This document shows, one piece after another, positions 1 through 9,600 of a DNA stretch of 64,000 nucleotides. Where the stretch lies: positions 6,138,001 to 6,202,000 of the forward strand of contig NZ_JACCBT010000001.1 of assembly GCF_013409045.1 (NCBI RefSeq). The letters run 5' to 3'. Both the position numbers and the translations under genes were made by a program. How positions within the stretch are numbered: position 1 is the first letter of the stretch; each line of letters begins with the position of its first letter. The DNA is from Actinomadura citrea. GTDB taxonomy: Bacteria > Actinomycetota > Actinomycetes > Streptosporangiales > Streptosporangiaceae. The notes beneath the pieces were generated by a model that had not been told where the DNA came from, searched no databases, and worked only from the letters and a program-made list of their open reading frames with translations.

Positions 1-110
1 AAAAGCGGGCGATCGCTGGCATCGCTCCGGCTCGCCTTGCGGCTCGCTTCGCGATCAGATTCTCGCTTCGCTTGAATCTGCCTTCGGACGCGATCGCGGC
101 CTTCAGGTTG
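1..110 (+). repeat. Dispersed repeat, copy 1 (window edge)
   Basis: A GC-rich repeat built from short palindromes (GCGATCGC; GATTC...GAATC) and near-duplicate GCTCGC blocks. The same roughly 100-nt text returns inverted at about 638-745, in the same orientation at about 49808-49905, and inverted at about 54483-54570 and 54745-54840. All copies lie outside genes. It resembles a REP/MITE-type element with no coding capacity. Copy 1 may continue beyond the left edge of the window. Confidence 0.75.
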
Positions 111-505
111 TCGCATGGTTGCCGTATCGGCTGAGGTCGTCGCAATAGCGGGTGACGGTCAGCGGGCAGGCAATCAGATTCATGCTTCGCTCGAACCTGC
201 CTTCGGACGCGATCACGAGCCTCAAACCGTCGCGTGGTTGCCCTGTCGGCCGAGGTTGCCGCGATAGTGAGTGACGGTCAGCGGGCAAGCGATCAGGTTC
301 TCGCACCCTCGAACCCGCCTTCCGCGCCATCACGGCCCTCAACCTGTCGCACGGTTGCCGCGTCGGCTGAGGTTGTCGCAATAGCGGGTGACGGTCAGCG
401 GGCAAGCGATCAGGTTCTCGCACGCTCGAATCTGCCTCTGGACGCGGTCACGAGCCTCAAGCCGTCGCGGGGTTGCTGAGCGGGCCGAGGTTGTGGCGCC
501 TGCTG
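53..505. repeat. Tandem repeat array, period about 119 bp, about 3.8 units
   Basis: Diverged direct units start near 53, 172, 291 and 408 (spacings 119, 119 and 117). Each begins with a GATCAGRTTC-like block, runs through a CGAAYCTGCC-like block and ends with a GTGACGGTCAGCGGGCA block. The first half of each unit is the core of the dispersed repeat at 1-110. An inverted relative of the unit lies at about 550-700, so 1-745 forms a rough mirror-image structure. I see no gene in 1-904. The short open frames here are generated by the repeat. Confidence 0.75.
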
Positions 506-637
506 GCCGCGCCTCCGCGGTCCTCGGATGAACGGGCACCAGCGCAATTCGAGCCAAAGAGTGAACCTGATCGTCGGCCTGCTAACGGCTGCCTACTACT
601 GCGGCGACCTCAGCCGAGGGGGCAACCAGGCGACAAC

Positions 638-745
638 CTGGGGGGCCGCGATCGCGTCCGAAGGCAGATTCGAGCGAAGCAAGAATCTGATCGCGAAGCG
701 AGCCGCAAGGCGAGCCGGAGCGATGCCAGCGATCGCCCGCAGTGT
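638..745 (-). repeat. Dispersed repeat, copy 2 (inverted)
   Basis: This is the reverse complement of copy 1, with the same GATTC/GAATC arms, GCTCGC blocks and GCGATCGC ends. It is followed at once by a perfect hairpin (741-786). The stretch just before it (about 550-637) is an inverted, diverged version of the tandem unit described at 53-505. Confidence 0.75.
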
Positions 746-786
746 CTTTCTCTTTCGGGCCCCCAGGCCCGAAAGAGAAAGACACT
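741..786. terminator. Perfect 21-bp hairpin, 4-nt loop
   Basis: The arms at 741-761 and 766-786 are perfectly complementary around the loop CCCA. The stem is rich in CTTT/AAAG and no T-run follows. The short tail CACTGCAATAAACAC after it recurs at about 54617-54630 next to repeat copy 4, so the hairpin may be part of the mobile repeat. It lies about 120 bp upstream of the first cluster gene and could insulate it from upstream transcription. Confidence 0.55.
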
Positions 787-904
787 GCAATAAACACTGT
801 CCGGCGGGGTGGGGAGGACGCTTGTCCGGTCTAACGCCCATCGTGCGCGGTGGCGGCGGTCCGTAGCGTTCTCGGCGTTCCCCCAGAGAGCGCAGGTGAG
901 AGCG

Positions 905-2197
905 ATGCGTATCGCGTTCCTTTCGGCCGGCACCCGTGGCGATGTGCAGCCGATGATCGCCATCGGCGACGCGTTGGTGCGGCGCGGGCACGAGGTCGTC
1001 GTGGCCGTCAACTCCGATCTGGCGCCCTGGGTGCGCAAGGCGGGGCTGGAGGCGGTGCCGACCGGTACCGACATCGGCCGGTTCCTCAGCTCGGAGGAGG
1101 GCCGCTCGATGCTCGCCCGCGGCCGGGCGATGACCGCCATCCGGCGGATCGCCGCCGACGAGCGCAAGGTCAACGCCACGATCACCGAGGCCTGCCGCGC
1201 CGCGGCCGAGGGCGCCGACCTCATCCTGACGACGCTGACGATGGGGCTGCGCGGCTTCTATCTGGAGGAGGCGCTCGGAATCCCCAGCCGGATCCTGTAC
1301 TCCTTCCCCATCCAGCCCACGGGGGACTTCACGAGCAGCATCATGCCCCGGGTGCGGGACTTCCGCGTGCCGTGGGCGAACCGGACGAGTTCGCGCGTGC
1401 TGAACCAGCTGTACTGGCTGCAGAACAGGGCGAACCTGGACGAGCTGTGCGACGCGATGGGCGTCCCGCGCGTGCGGCGCCTGCCCCGCCAGGAGGACTG
1501 GCCCGCACTGCACCTGTACAGCCGCCATGTGGTGCCCGTCCCGTCCGACCTGCCCGACCGGCATGAGCTGGTCGGCTGGCCTGTGCTGGGGCCCGCGCTC
1601 CGGGAGCGTCTCGGCGAGGGGGTCGTGGACGCCGAGCTGGATGCGTGGCTCGACGCGGGGCCGCCGCCGGTCTACTTCGGGTTCGGCAGCATCCCGGTTC
1701 TCTCTCCCGCGGAGACGCTGCGCAGTCTGGCCGAGGTGACGGCCCGGCTGGGGGTTCGCGGGCTCGTCGGCGTGGGGTGGAGCGACCTCGGGCGGTTCGC
1801 CGACGACCTGCCGGAGCACCTGTACGTCGCGCGGTCGGACTTCGACCACGACCGCGTGCTCCCGCGGTGCCGCGCCGCCGTCCACCACGGGGGCGCCGGG
1901 ACGACCGCGTCGGCGCTGCGGGCGGGCCTTCCGGCGGTGGTCGCCAGCGTCTACGCCGACCAGCCGTTCTGGGGCTGGCGCATCGAGCGGCTCGGCGCCG
2001 GAGTCACGCTGCCGTTCCGCCGGCTCACGCCCGACCGGCTTCACCGCGCGCTCGACCGGGTGCTCGACCCCGCGTACCGCGCCCGCGCGCGGGCGCTCGG
2101 CGACGCCCTGCGCAAGGAGGACGCCGTGGCGCTGACCGCCGACCTCGTGGAGCGCTGGGGCCCCGGCCGCCCGCTTCGCACCACTGCCCATCCCTGA
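905..2197 (+). CDS. Glycosyltransferase, GT1 (MGT/UGT-like)
   Basis: A 430-aa GT-B glycosyltransferase of the actinomycete macrolide/rhamnosyl type. The N-terminus MRIAFLSAGTRGDVQP is the family signature for the acceptor domain. The C-terminal nucleotide-sugar domain contains YFGFGSIPVL, then HHGGAGTTASALRAGLP, which is the diphosphate/sugar-binding motif, followed by a DQPFWG segment. The ATG at 905 is chosen because AGGTGAG precedes it and the family motif starts directly there; the open frame extends further upstream into the repeat-derived leader. It is the first gene of a five-gene + strand run. Likely role: transferring a sugar from an NDP-sugar to the cluster product. Donor and acceptor cannot be read from the sequence. 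Confidence 0.9.
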   Translation: MRIAFLSAGTRGDVQPMIAIGDALVRRGHEVVVAVNSDLAPWVRKAGLEAVPTGTDIGRFLSSEEGRSMLARGRAMTAIRRIAADERKVNATITEACRAAAEGADLILTTLTMGLRGFYLEEALGIPSRILYSFPIQPTGDFTSSIMPRVRDFRVPWANRTSSRVLNQLYWLQNRANLDELCDAMGVPRVRRLPRQEDWPALHLYSRHVVPVPSDLPDRHELVGWPVLGPALRERLGEGVVDAELDAWLDAGPPPVYFGFGSIPVLSPAETLRSLAEVTARLGVRGLVGVGWSDLGRFADDLPEHLYVARSDFDHDRVLPRCRAAVHHGGAGTTASALRAGLPAVVASVYADQPFWGWRIERLGAGVTLPFRRLTPDRLHRALDRVLDPAYRARARALGDALRKEDAVALTADLVERWGPGRPLRTTAHP

Positions 2198-2218
2198 GCC
2201 TTTGTGCAGGTGACGATC

Positions 2219-3595
2219 ATGACGAGAACGGCGATTCCTGCGAGGGCCGAGTCCAGGCCCCTGCCTGACTATTCACAGATCCCGCGGATCCGGGTGACGA
2301 GGGCGCTGGACGGCCTCGCGCCGGGGTACCTGTTCATGTCGCCGCAGTCCCTTCTGGAGCCGGAGAAGTGCCACGGCCCGCAGATCGCGGACGACCGGGG
2401 GCGCACGCTCTGGTTCCACCCCGTTCCCGAGGGCGAGTACGCCACGAACGTCCGGGTGCAGGAGTACCGGGGGGAACCGGTGCTGACCTGGTGGCAGGGC
2501 CAGGCGACCGAGACGGGCGTGGGCGACGGGACCGGGTACGTCCTCGACCGCGGCTACCGCACCGTCGCCACCGTCCGCGCCGGCGGCGACCAGCCCTTCG
2601 ACCTGCACGAGTTCCTGCTGACCGGGCGCGGCACCGCGCTGCTGGTCAGCTACCAGCCCAAGCCCTGCGACCTCAGCTCCATCGGCGGCCCCGCGGACGG
2701 CGTCGCGCTGGACAGCGTGGTCGAGGAGGTGGACGTGGAGACGGGCGAGGTGCTGCTGCACTGGAGCGGCCTGGAGCACGTCCCGCTCGCCGAGAGCGAT
2801 CTGCCGGCGGCGCTCGCCGACCCCTACGACCACCTGCACGTCAACTCCGTCGCCGTCGACGACGACGGCGACCTGCTGATCACGGCGCGGATGTCGTCCG
2901 CCCTCTACAAGGTGGACCGGCGCACCGGCGAGATCATTTGGAGGCTCGGCAGCGCGCACAGCTCGTTCGTGCTGGGCGTGGGGGCGCGGTGCCACTGGCA
3001 GCACGACGGGCAGCCTTGCGGGAACGGCGTCTACCGGTTCTTCGACAACGCGACGAACGAGCTGCTCGCCGGCTACGAGTCGCGGGTGGTGTGGGTCCGC
3101 GCCGACACGGCCACGAGCGTGGCGACGTTCGTCCGGCAGGTCACCCATCCCGAGCATCTGTCCGCCATCGCCGAGGGCAACGCGCAGGACCTGCCCAACG
3201 GCAACACCCTGGTCGGCTGGGGGCGGGCCGCGCGGATCTCCGAGTTCTCGCCCGCGGGCGACCTGCTGTTCGACGCGCACTCCCCCACGGGCAACGGCTG
3301 GACCACCTACCGGGTCTACCGGCACCCCTGGGACGGCATGCCGGAGACGCCGCCGCAGGTCAGGTTCGAGGACGGGCGCGTCCACGCCGTGTGGAACGGG
3401 GCCACCGGCGTCGCGCGATGGCGGCTGTACGCGGGCCGCGACGAGGACGCTCTGGAAGCCGTCGGGACCGTGGAGTGGGACGGACTCGACACGTCCGCTC
3501 CGCTGCCGGACGACGTCCGGTTCGTGCGTGTCGAGGCGCTCGACACCGGCGGCCGGCCCCTGGGCGCCTCCCCCGTGACGGCGCTCGGGTCCTGA
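2219..3595 (+). CDS. Arylsulfotransferase-like protein (paralogue 1 of 3)
   Basis: A 458-aa protein of the bacterial arylsulfotransferase (ASST-type) beta-propeller superfamily. This family moves sulfate between phenolic esters without PAPS. It has repeated propeller-like blades (LTWWQGQATETG, DLHEFLLTGRG, LPNGNTLVGWG, ISEFSPAGDLLFD). Histidines shared with the paralogues at 16559 and 27117 are candidate catalytic residues: DLHEF, HVNSV, WQHD and THPEH. No signal peptide is visible, which is unusual because characterised ASSTs are exported. The start at ATG 2219 has AGGTG upstream; GTG 2204 is an alternative. It lies between the GT and the megasynthase, and paralogue 2 shares the GAGAGGAC ribosome-site context used by the PKS gene. 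The family is clear; the acceptor is unknown. Confidence 0.8.
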   Translation: MTRTAIPARAESRPLPDYSQIPRIRVTRALDGLAPGYLFMSPQSLLEPEKCHGPQIADDRGRTLWFHPVPEGEYATNVRVQEYRGEPVLTWWQGQATETGVGDGTGYVLDRGYRTVATVRAGGDQPFDLHEFLLTGRGTALLVSYQPKPCDLSSIGGPADGVALDSVVEEVDVETGEVLLHWSGLEHVPLAESDLPAALADPYDHLHVNSVAVDDDGDLLITARMSSALYKVDRRTGEIIWRLGSAHSSFVLGVGARCHWQHDGQPCGNGVYRFFDNATNELLAGYESRVVWVRADTATSVATFVRQVTHPEHLSAIAEGNAQDLPNGNTLVGWGRAARISEFSPAGDLLFDAHSPTGNGWTTYRVYRHPWDGMPETPPQVRFEDGRVHAVWNGATGVARWRLYAGRDEDALEAVGTVEWDGLDTSAPLPDDVRFVRVEALDTGGRPLGASPVTALGS

Positions 3596-3642
3596 CGCCG
3601 CACCCCCACCGCTCCCCGCGCAGACCACCGAGAGGACAAGCG

Positions 3643-6600
3643 ATGGACGCACCAGCGCACAGGTTCACCCGGGCGCTCGCCGACTTCGAGCGGCACGGCG
3701 CGCGGGCCGACTCCCCCACCGGGCCGCCGGCCTGCGAGCCGGTGGCGGTGGTGTCGATGGCGTGCCGCCTTCCGGGCGGCGCGGACGATCCGGACGGGCT
3801 GTGGCGGCTGCTGTCCGGCGGCGAGGACGCGATCGAGGAGTTCCCGGCGGACCGCCTGGACGCCGGGGCGCTCTATGATCCCGACCCCGAGGCCGCGGGC
3901 CGGACCTGCACGCGCCACGGCGGCTTCGTGCACGACATCGACGCCTTCGACCCGCGCTTCTTCGGCATCACCACCCGGGAGGCCGCGGCGATGGACCCCC
4001 AGCAGCGGCTGCTGCTGGAGACGGCCTGGGAGGCGCTGGAGCGGGCCGGGACCGTTCCGGCCCGGCTCGCGGACAGCCCGACCGGCGTCTACCTCGGCAT
4101 GCTCGGCAGCGACTACCTCTCCGGGCTGAGCCTGGACCAGTTCAACGGCTACGTCGGCACCGGCTCGGCGCTGAGCGTGGCCTCGGGACGGCTCGCCTTC
4201 ACCCTCGGGCTGGTCGGCCCGGCGATGACCGTCGACACCGCCTGCTCGTCGTCGCTGCTGGCGGTGCACCTCGCCGCGTCCGCGCTGCGGGCCGGCGAGT
4301 GCGACCAGGCCCTCGTCGGCGGGGCCACGCTGATGACCACCCCGTACACGTTCGTCGAGTTCAGCCGGATGCGGGCCCTGTCGCCGACCGGCCGGTGCCG
4401 GTCGTTCTCCGGCGACGCCGACGGCACGGCGTTCTCCGACGGCGTCGCGATGGTCGTGCTGAAACGGCTCGCCGACGCCAGGCGCGACGGCGACGAGGTG
4501 CTGGCCGTGCTGCGCGGCAGCGCCGTCGGCCAGGACGGCCGCAGCCAGGCCCTGACGGTGCCGAGCGGGCCGTCGCAGGAGCGGGTGACCCGGCGGGCGC
4601 TGGAGCTGTCCGGCCTGGCCCCGGCGGACATCGACTACGTCGAGGCGCACGGCACCGGGACCACGCTCGGCGACCCCATCGAGGCCAGGGCGCTGGCGCG
4701 GGTGTTCAGGGACACCCGTCCGCCGGACCGTCCCCTCCGGATCGGCTCGATCAAGTCGAACATCGGGCACACGCAGGCCGCCAGCGGCCTGGCGGGGCTG
4801 ATGAAGGTCGTGCTGTCGCTGCGGCACGAGACGCTGCCGCGCACCCTGCACGTCGAGCGGCCCACCCGCCGGGTCAACTGGGAGGGCAGCGGCCTGCGGC
4901 TCGTCGAGGAGCCGGTGGCCTGGCCCCGCGGGGAGCGTCCCCGCCGGGCCGGGGTGAACTCCTACGGGATCAGCGGCACGAACGTGCACGTCATCGTGGA
5001 GGAGGCGCCGCAGGAGCCGCGGGCGGCGGCGCCCGCGGCGCGGGAGCCCGCCGGACGGCTGTTCGTGGTCTCCGCACGCGGCGGCTCCGCGCTGCGCCGC
5101 CAGGCGGGCAGGCTGGCGGCCCATCTGGAGGACGGCGGCCGGGACGCGCCGCTGCCGGACGTCGCGCACACCCTCGCCAACCGGCGGAGCCACTTCGACC
5201 GCCGGGCCGTCGTGCTGGCCGCGGACCGCGAGACGCTCGTGTCCGGCCTGAACGCCGCCGCGGCCGGGCGGCCGGCCCCCGGCCTGGTGCCGTCCCCGTC
5301 CCGCGAACCGATCACCGGCGGGCTCGCGTTCGTCTTTCCCGGCCACAACGCGCGGTGGACCGGCATGGGCGCGGAGCTGATGGCCCGCTCGGACGTCTTC
5401 GCCGACGCGCTCGACGAGTGCGACCAGGCGATCCGCCGCCAGGTGGGCTGGTCGGTGCTCGCGGCCCTGCGGGGCGGGGACGGGGCCCCCGACCTCGAAC
5501 GGCCCGACGTGACGCAGCCGGTGCTGTTCGCGTTCGGCTGCGCGCTGACGCGGATGTGGCGGTCGCTCGGCGTCGAGCCCGGCGCGGTCGTCGGGCACTC
5601 CCTCGGGGAGATCACCGCCGCGCACGCCGCGGGCGCCCTCACGCTGGACGAGGCCGCCGCCGTCGTGACCCGGCGGGGCCTCGCCGTGCGTCCGGTCGCG
5701 GGGCTCGGCGGGTCGCTGGCCGTGGGGCTGCCCGCGGACAGCGTGCGGGAGATGCTCGCCGAGTACGGGACGCGCCTCGAGGTGGCGGCGGTCAACAGCG
5801 GCCGGGCCACCACCGTCTCCGGCGACCTGAACGCGCTCATCGCGCTGCGGGCCCAGCTGCAGCAGGACCAGGTCCCCGTCCAGGACGTGCCGGTGGGCTT
5901 CGCCACGCACAGCTTCCACATGGACCCGGTCGGCGGCGAGCTGACGGAACGGCTCGGCGACATCGCCGGCGCGCCCTCCCGGACGCCGCTCTACTCGACG
6001 GTGCTCGGCGAGCCGGTGCCCGGGGACGCCCTCGACGCCGGCTACTGGGCCCGCAACCTGCGCGAGCCCGTCCGCTTCGCCGCGGCCGTGCGCCGCATGC
6101 TGGCCGACGGCTTCCGCTACTTCGTGGAGGTGGGCGCGCATCCCGCCCTCCTGTCGTCGATCAAGGCCGTCGCCGCCGAGGACGGCGTCGAGGTCTCGGT
6201 CGCGGGCTCGCTGACCCGCGACGGCGGCGAGCACGACCGCGTCCTGCACAACCTGGCGCTGCTGGTCGCCGACGGGTACACGCCCGACTGGTCGAAGGCG
6301 GCCCCGGCGGGATCCCACGTGGATCTGCCCACCTACGCCTTCGAGCGCGGGCGCTACTGGACGTCCGCCAAGGCCGCTCCCGCGGCCGAGCCGGGCGGCA
6401 TGCCGCTCCTGCACCGGCACGTCGAGGACAGCGAGGTCCCCGGCCGGCACATCGCCCAGGCCGACGTCGACCTGCGCGACGACCGGTTCGGCTATCTCGC
6501 CGACCACCGCGTCGGCGGGACGGTCTGGCTGCCCGCCTCGGCGTTCCTGGAGATGGCGTTGGAGGCGTCCACCGCGCTCCAGACCGCCGTCCAGCCGGCC

Positions 6601-9600
6601 GACGTGCGGTTCGAGCGTCCACTGCGGCTCCGCGAAGACGAACCCGTCCGCCTCCAGCTGGTCGTCCAGCCCGCCGATTCCGCCGGGCACCGGGCCTTCA
6701 CCATCGCCTCCCGTCCCTCGGGCGCCCCGCAGGCCCCATGGACGAACCACGTCGCGGGTCGGTTCGAGCCCGCCGACACGCAGGAGCCCGAAGAGACCGA
6801 GCCACTCGCCGAGCTGCGGAGACGATGCACCGACGAGGTGAGGCTCCCGGACCTCTACGCCGCCATGTCGACCGCGGGGATCGACTACGGCGACGCGTTC
6901 CGGGCCCTGAAGGCGGCCTGGAGAGGGCAGGGCGAAGCGCTGGGGCGGCTGGCGGAGACGCCAGGATCGTCCTACCTGCTCCACCCCGCGCTGCTGGACT
7001 CGGCGCTGCGCGCGGGCGCGCTGCCGAGCGACGTCCCGGCCGGCGGCGTGTTCGTGCCCGCGGGGGCCGGCCGGGTCCGCTTCACCGGCGTCCGCGCGCG
7101 GCCGGTCTGGGTCACCTGCCGCATACGGTCGCTGACCTCCGAGGCGGCGGTGCTGGACCTGCGGCTCCTCGACGAGGAGGAACGGCTCGTCCTGGACGTC
7201 CGGGGCTTCGAGCTGGCCGCGCCCGCGCCGGCGGACAGGTCGCTGTTCGAGGTCGAATGGCGGCCCCGGCCGCCCGCCGCGCAGGCGCCCGGCCAGGGGC
7301 CGTGGCTGATCCTGGCCGACGGCTCCGGAGTCGGAGCCGACCTCGCCCGGCGGCTCGGGCCGGTGCCGCACGTGCTCGTCCGGCGCGGTACCGCGTTCGG
7401 CCCCGACGGCCCCGACGGCTCCGGCGGCTTCCGGATCGATCCCCGGAACCCGGCGCACTTCGCGCGGCTGCTCGACGAGGCGTTCGGCGACGGCCCGCCC
7501 GAACGGGTCGTCCAGCTGTTCGGCCTGGACGCGCCGGCCATCGACTCGGCCGAGTCGATGGCGGAGGCCGCCCTGCTGTGCTGCACGACCACGCTGCACC
7601 TGGTCAGGGCGCTGGCGGACCGCTCGTGGGACCCCGCCCCCCGCCTGTTCCTCGTCACCCGGGGCAGCCAGGCGGCGGGAGCGGGCGCGCGGGTGGCCAA
7701 CCCGCAGCAGGCACTCGGGTGGGGCTTCGGCGGCACGGTCGCCCACGAGTACCCGGAGCTGCGCGCCACGCTCGTCGACATGCCCGCCGCGGGCGGGACG
7801 GACGCGCTCTGGACCCAGCTCGGCCGCGCGGACGAGGAGGCCTGGGTCGCGCTGCGCGACGCGGGCCGGCTGGTGCCGCGGCTCGCGCGCACCCGGTCCG
7901 ACGGCGGCGGCGCTGCGCTGCGCCCGGACCGGACGTACCTGGTCACGGGCGGTCTCGGCGGCCTCGGCCGGGTGGCCGCCGAACGGCTCGTCGCGCTCGG
8001 CGCGCGGCATGTGGCCCTCCTCGGCCGCGGCGGGCCGGACGCGGCTGCCGCCGAGTGGATCGCCGGGCTCGCCGCCCGGGGCGCGGCCGTCCACACCGTC
8101 CGCGCCGACGTCGCGGACCGCGCCGCCCTGGAGGCCGCGCTCGGCGCCCTGCGCGGTGAGGCGCCCCCGGTCGCGGGGATCGTGCACGCCGCCGGCGTCC
8201 TGGACGACGCGACTCTGCGGACGCTGACCCCGGAGCGGATCGCCCGGGTGCTGGCGCCCAAGGTGCTGGGCGCCGCGCTGCTCACCGAACTGGTGCCGGA
8301 CACGGACTTCCTGGTCCTGTTCTCCTCTGCGGCGGGCCTGCTCGGACCGGTCGGGCAGGGCTCCTACGCCGCCGCGAACGCCTTCCTGGACGCCTGGGCC
8401 CACGCGCTCGCCCCGACCGGTCGACCGGCCCTGAGCCTGGACTGGGGCGCCTGGTCGCACGTCGGCATGGCCGCGGACGCCGACCGGCACTCGGCGTTCG
8501 CGCGGTCCGGCATGGCGAGCCTCTCCCCGGCGGAGGGCGGGGAGCTGTTCGAGCGCCTGCTCGGCTCGTCCCGGCGCCGCCTCGCGCCGATCGCGCTCGA
8601 CCGGGCGGCGCTGGAGCATCCCGCCGGGCTCGCCGCGGCGCATCCGATCCTGTCCGAGCTGGCCGGTCGCCCCGCCGCCGATCCGGCCGCCGAGGGAGTG
8701 GCCGGCCGGATCCGCGCCGCGGCGACGGACGCCGAGCGCACCCGCCTGGTCGAGGAGTTCCTGCGGGGCGCGGTGGCCGAGGTCACCGGCGACGCCGTCG
8801 CCGAGGTGCCCATGGGCAGGTCGATGCAGGAACTCGGCTTCGACTCGCACTCGCTCGTCGTGCTGCACGACGCCATCACGCGCAGCCTCGGCGTCGGGAC
8901 GTCACTGTCGGCGCTGGCGACCATGGACGTGCGGGGGCTCGCCGCCAGGCTCCTCCAGGCTCCGGTCGCAGCGGGCGGGGGCGGGACGGCGCCAGATGAA
9001 CCGGCCGGGGAGCCGGCGGACGACGCGGCGGAGGTCGTGTTCCGGCCGGTCCCGGCGGACGTGACCCGCCTGCTGCGCACGGAGCAGCAGGGCACGCCGA
9101 GCGTGGCCCACCACATCGGCATGGCCGTCCGGCTGGGGCCGCCCGTCACGCGGGAGGCGCTGGCGGAGGCCCTCACCGGGCTCGCGGCCCGGCACGCCGC
9201 CCTGCGCACGGCGATCGTGCGGGACCCCGAGCACGGCACGCGGTTCGCCGTCCACCGGCGGCCCGCCGGAGACCTGCTGCGCTGGTCGGCCGTGGACGAC
9301 GTGGACGCCGAGGCCGCGCTCCAGAAGCTGATGGAACCACCCTTCGACCTCACCGCGGCGCCGCTGTGGCGCTTCGAGATGGTGGAGTCCGCATCCGGGG
9401 ACCAGGTCCTGGTCTTCGGCGCCCACCACGCCGTGAGCGACGTGCAGTCGCTCATCCTCGCCGTCGCGGAGATCGGCGCCGCGCTGGCCGGCGCTCCCCC
9501 GGCGGCCGGACCCCCGCGGGGCGACATCGATCTGCTGATCGAGGCCCGCTCGGCGGCGGCGCCGCAGGAGGAGGACGAGGAGCCGGCGGCGGCGCGGTGG

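Noticed and set aside
53..505. CRISPR array
   Set aside because: The units are contiguous diverged 119-bp repeats without short identical repeats separated by unique spacers, and no cas genes are near.
596..2191. 531-codon - strand frame opposite the glycosyltransferase
   Set aside because: No recognisable protein features; it is the mirror of the GT1 gene and of the repeat leader.
3316..8868. 1850-codon open frame on the - strand opposite the megasynthase
   Set aside because: Its protein is Arg/Gly/Pro-rich with no family motif, as expected for an antisense shadow of a GC-rich gene; the + strand carries complete KS-AT-DH-KR motifs.
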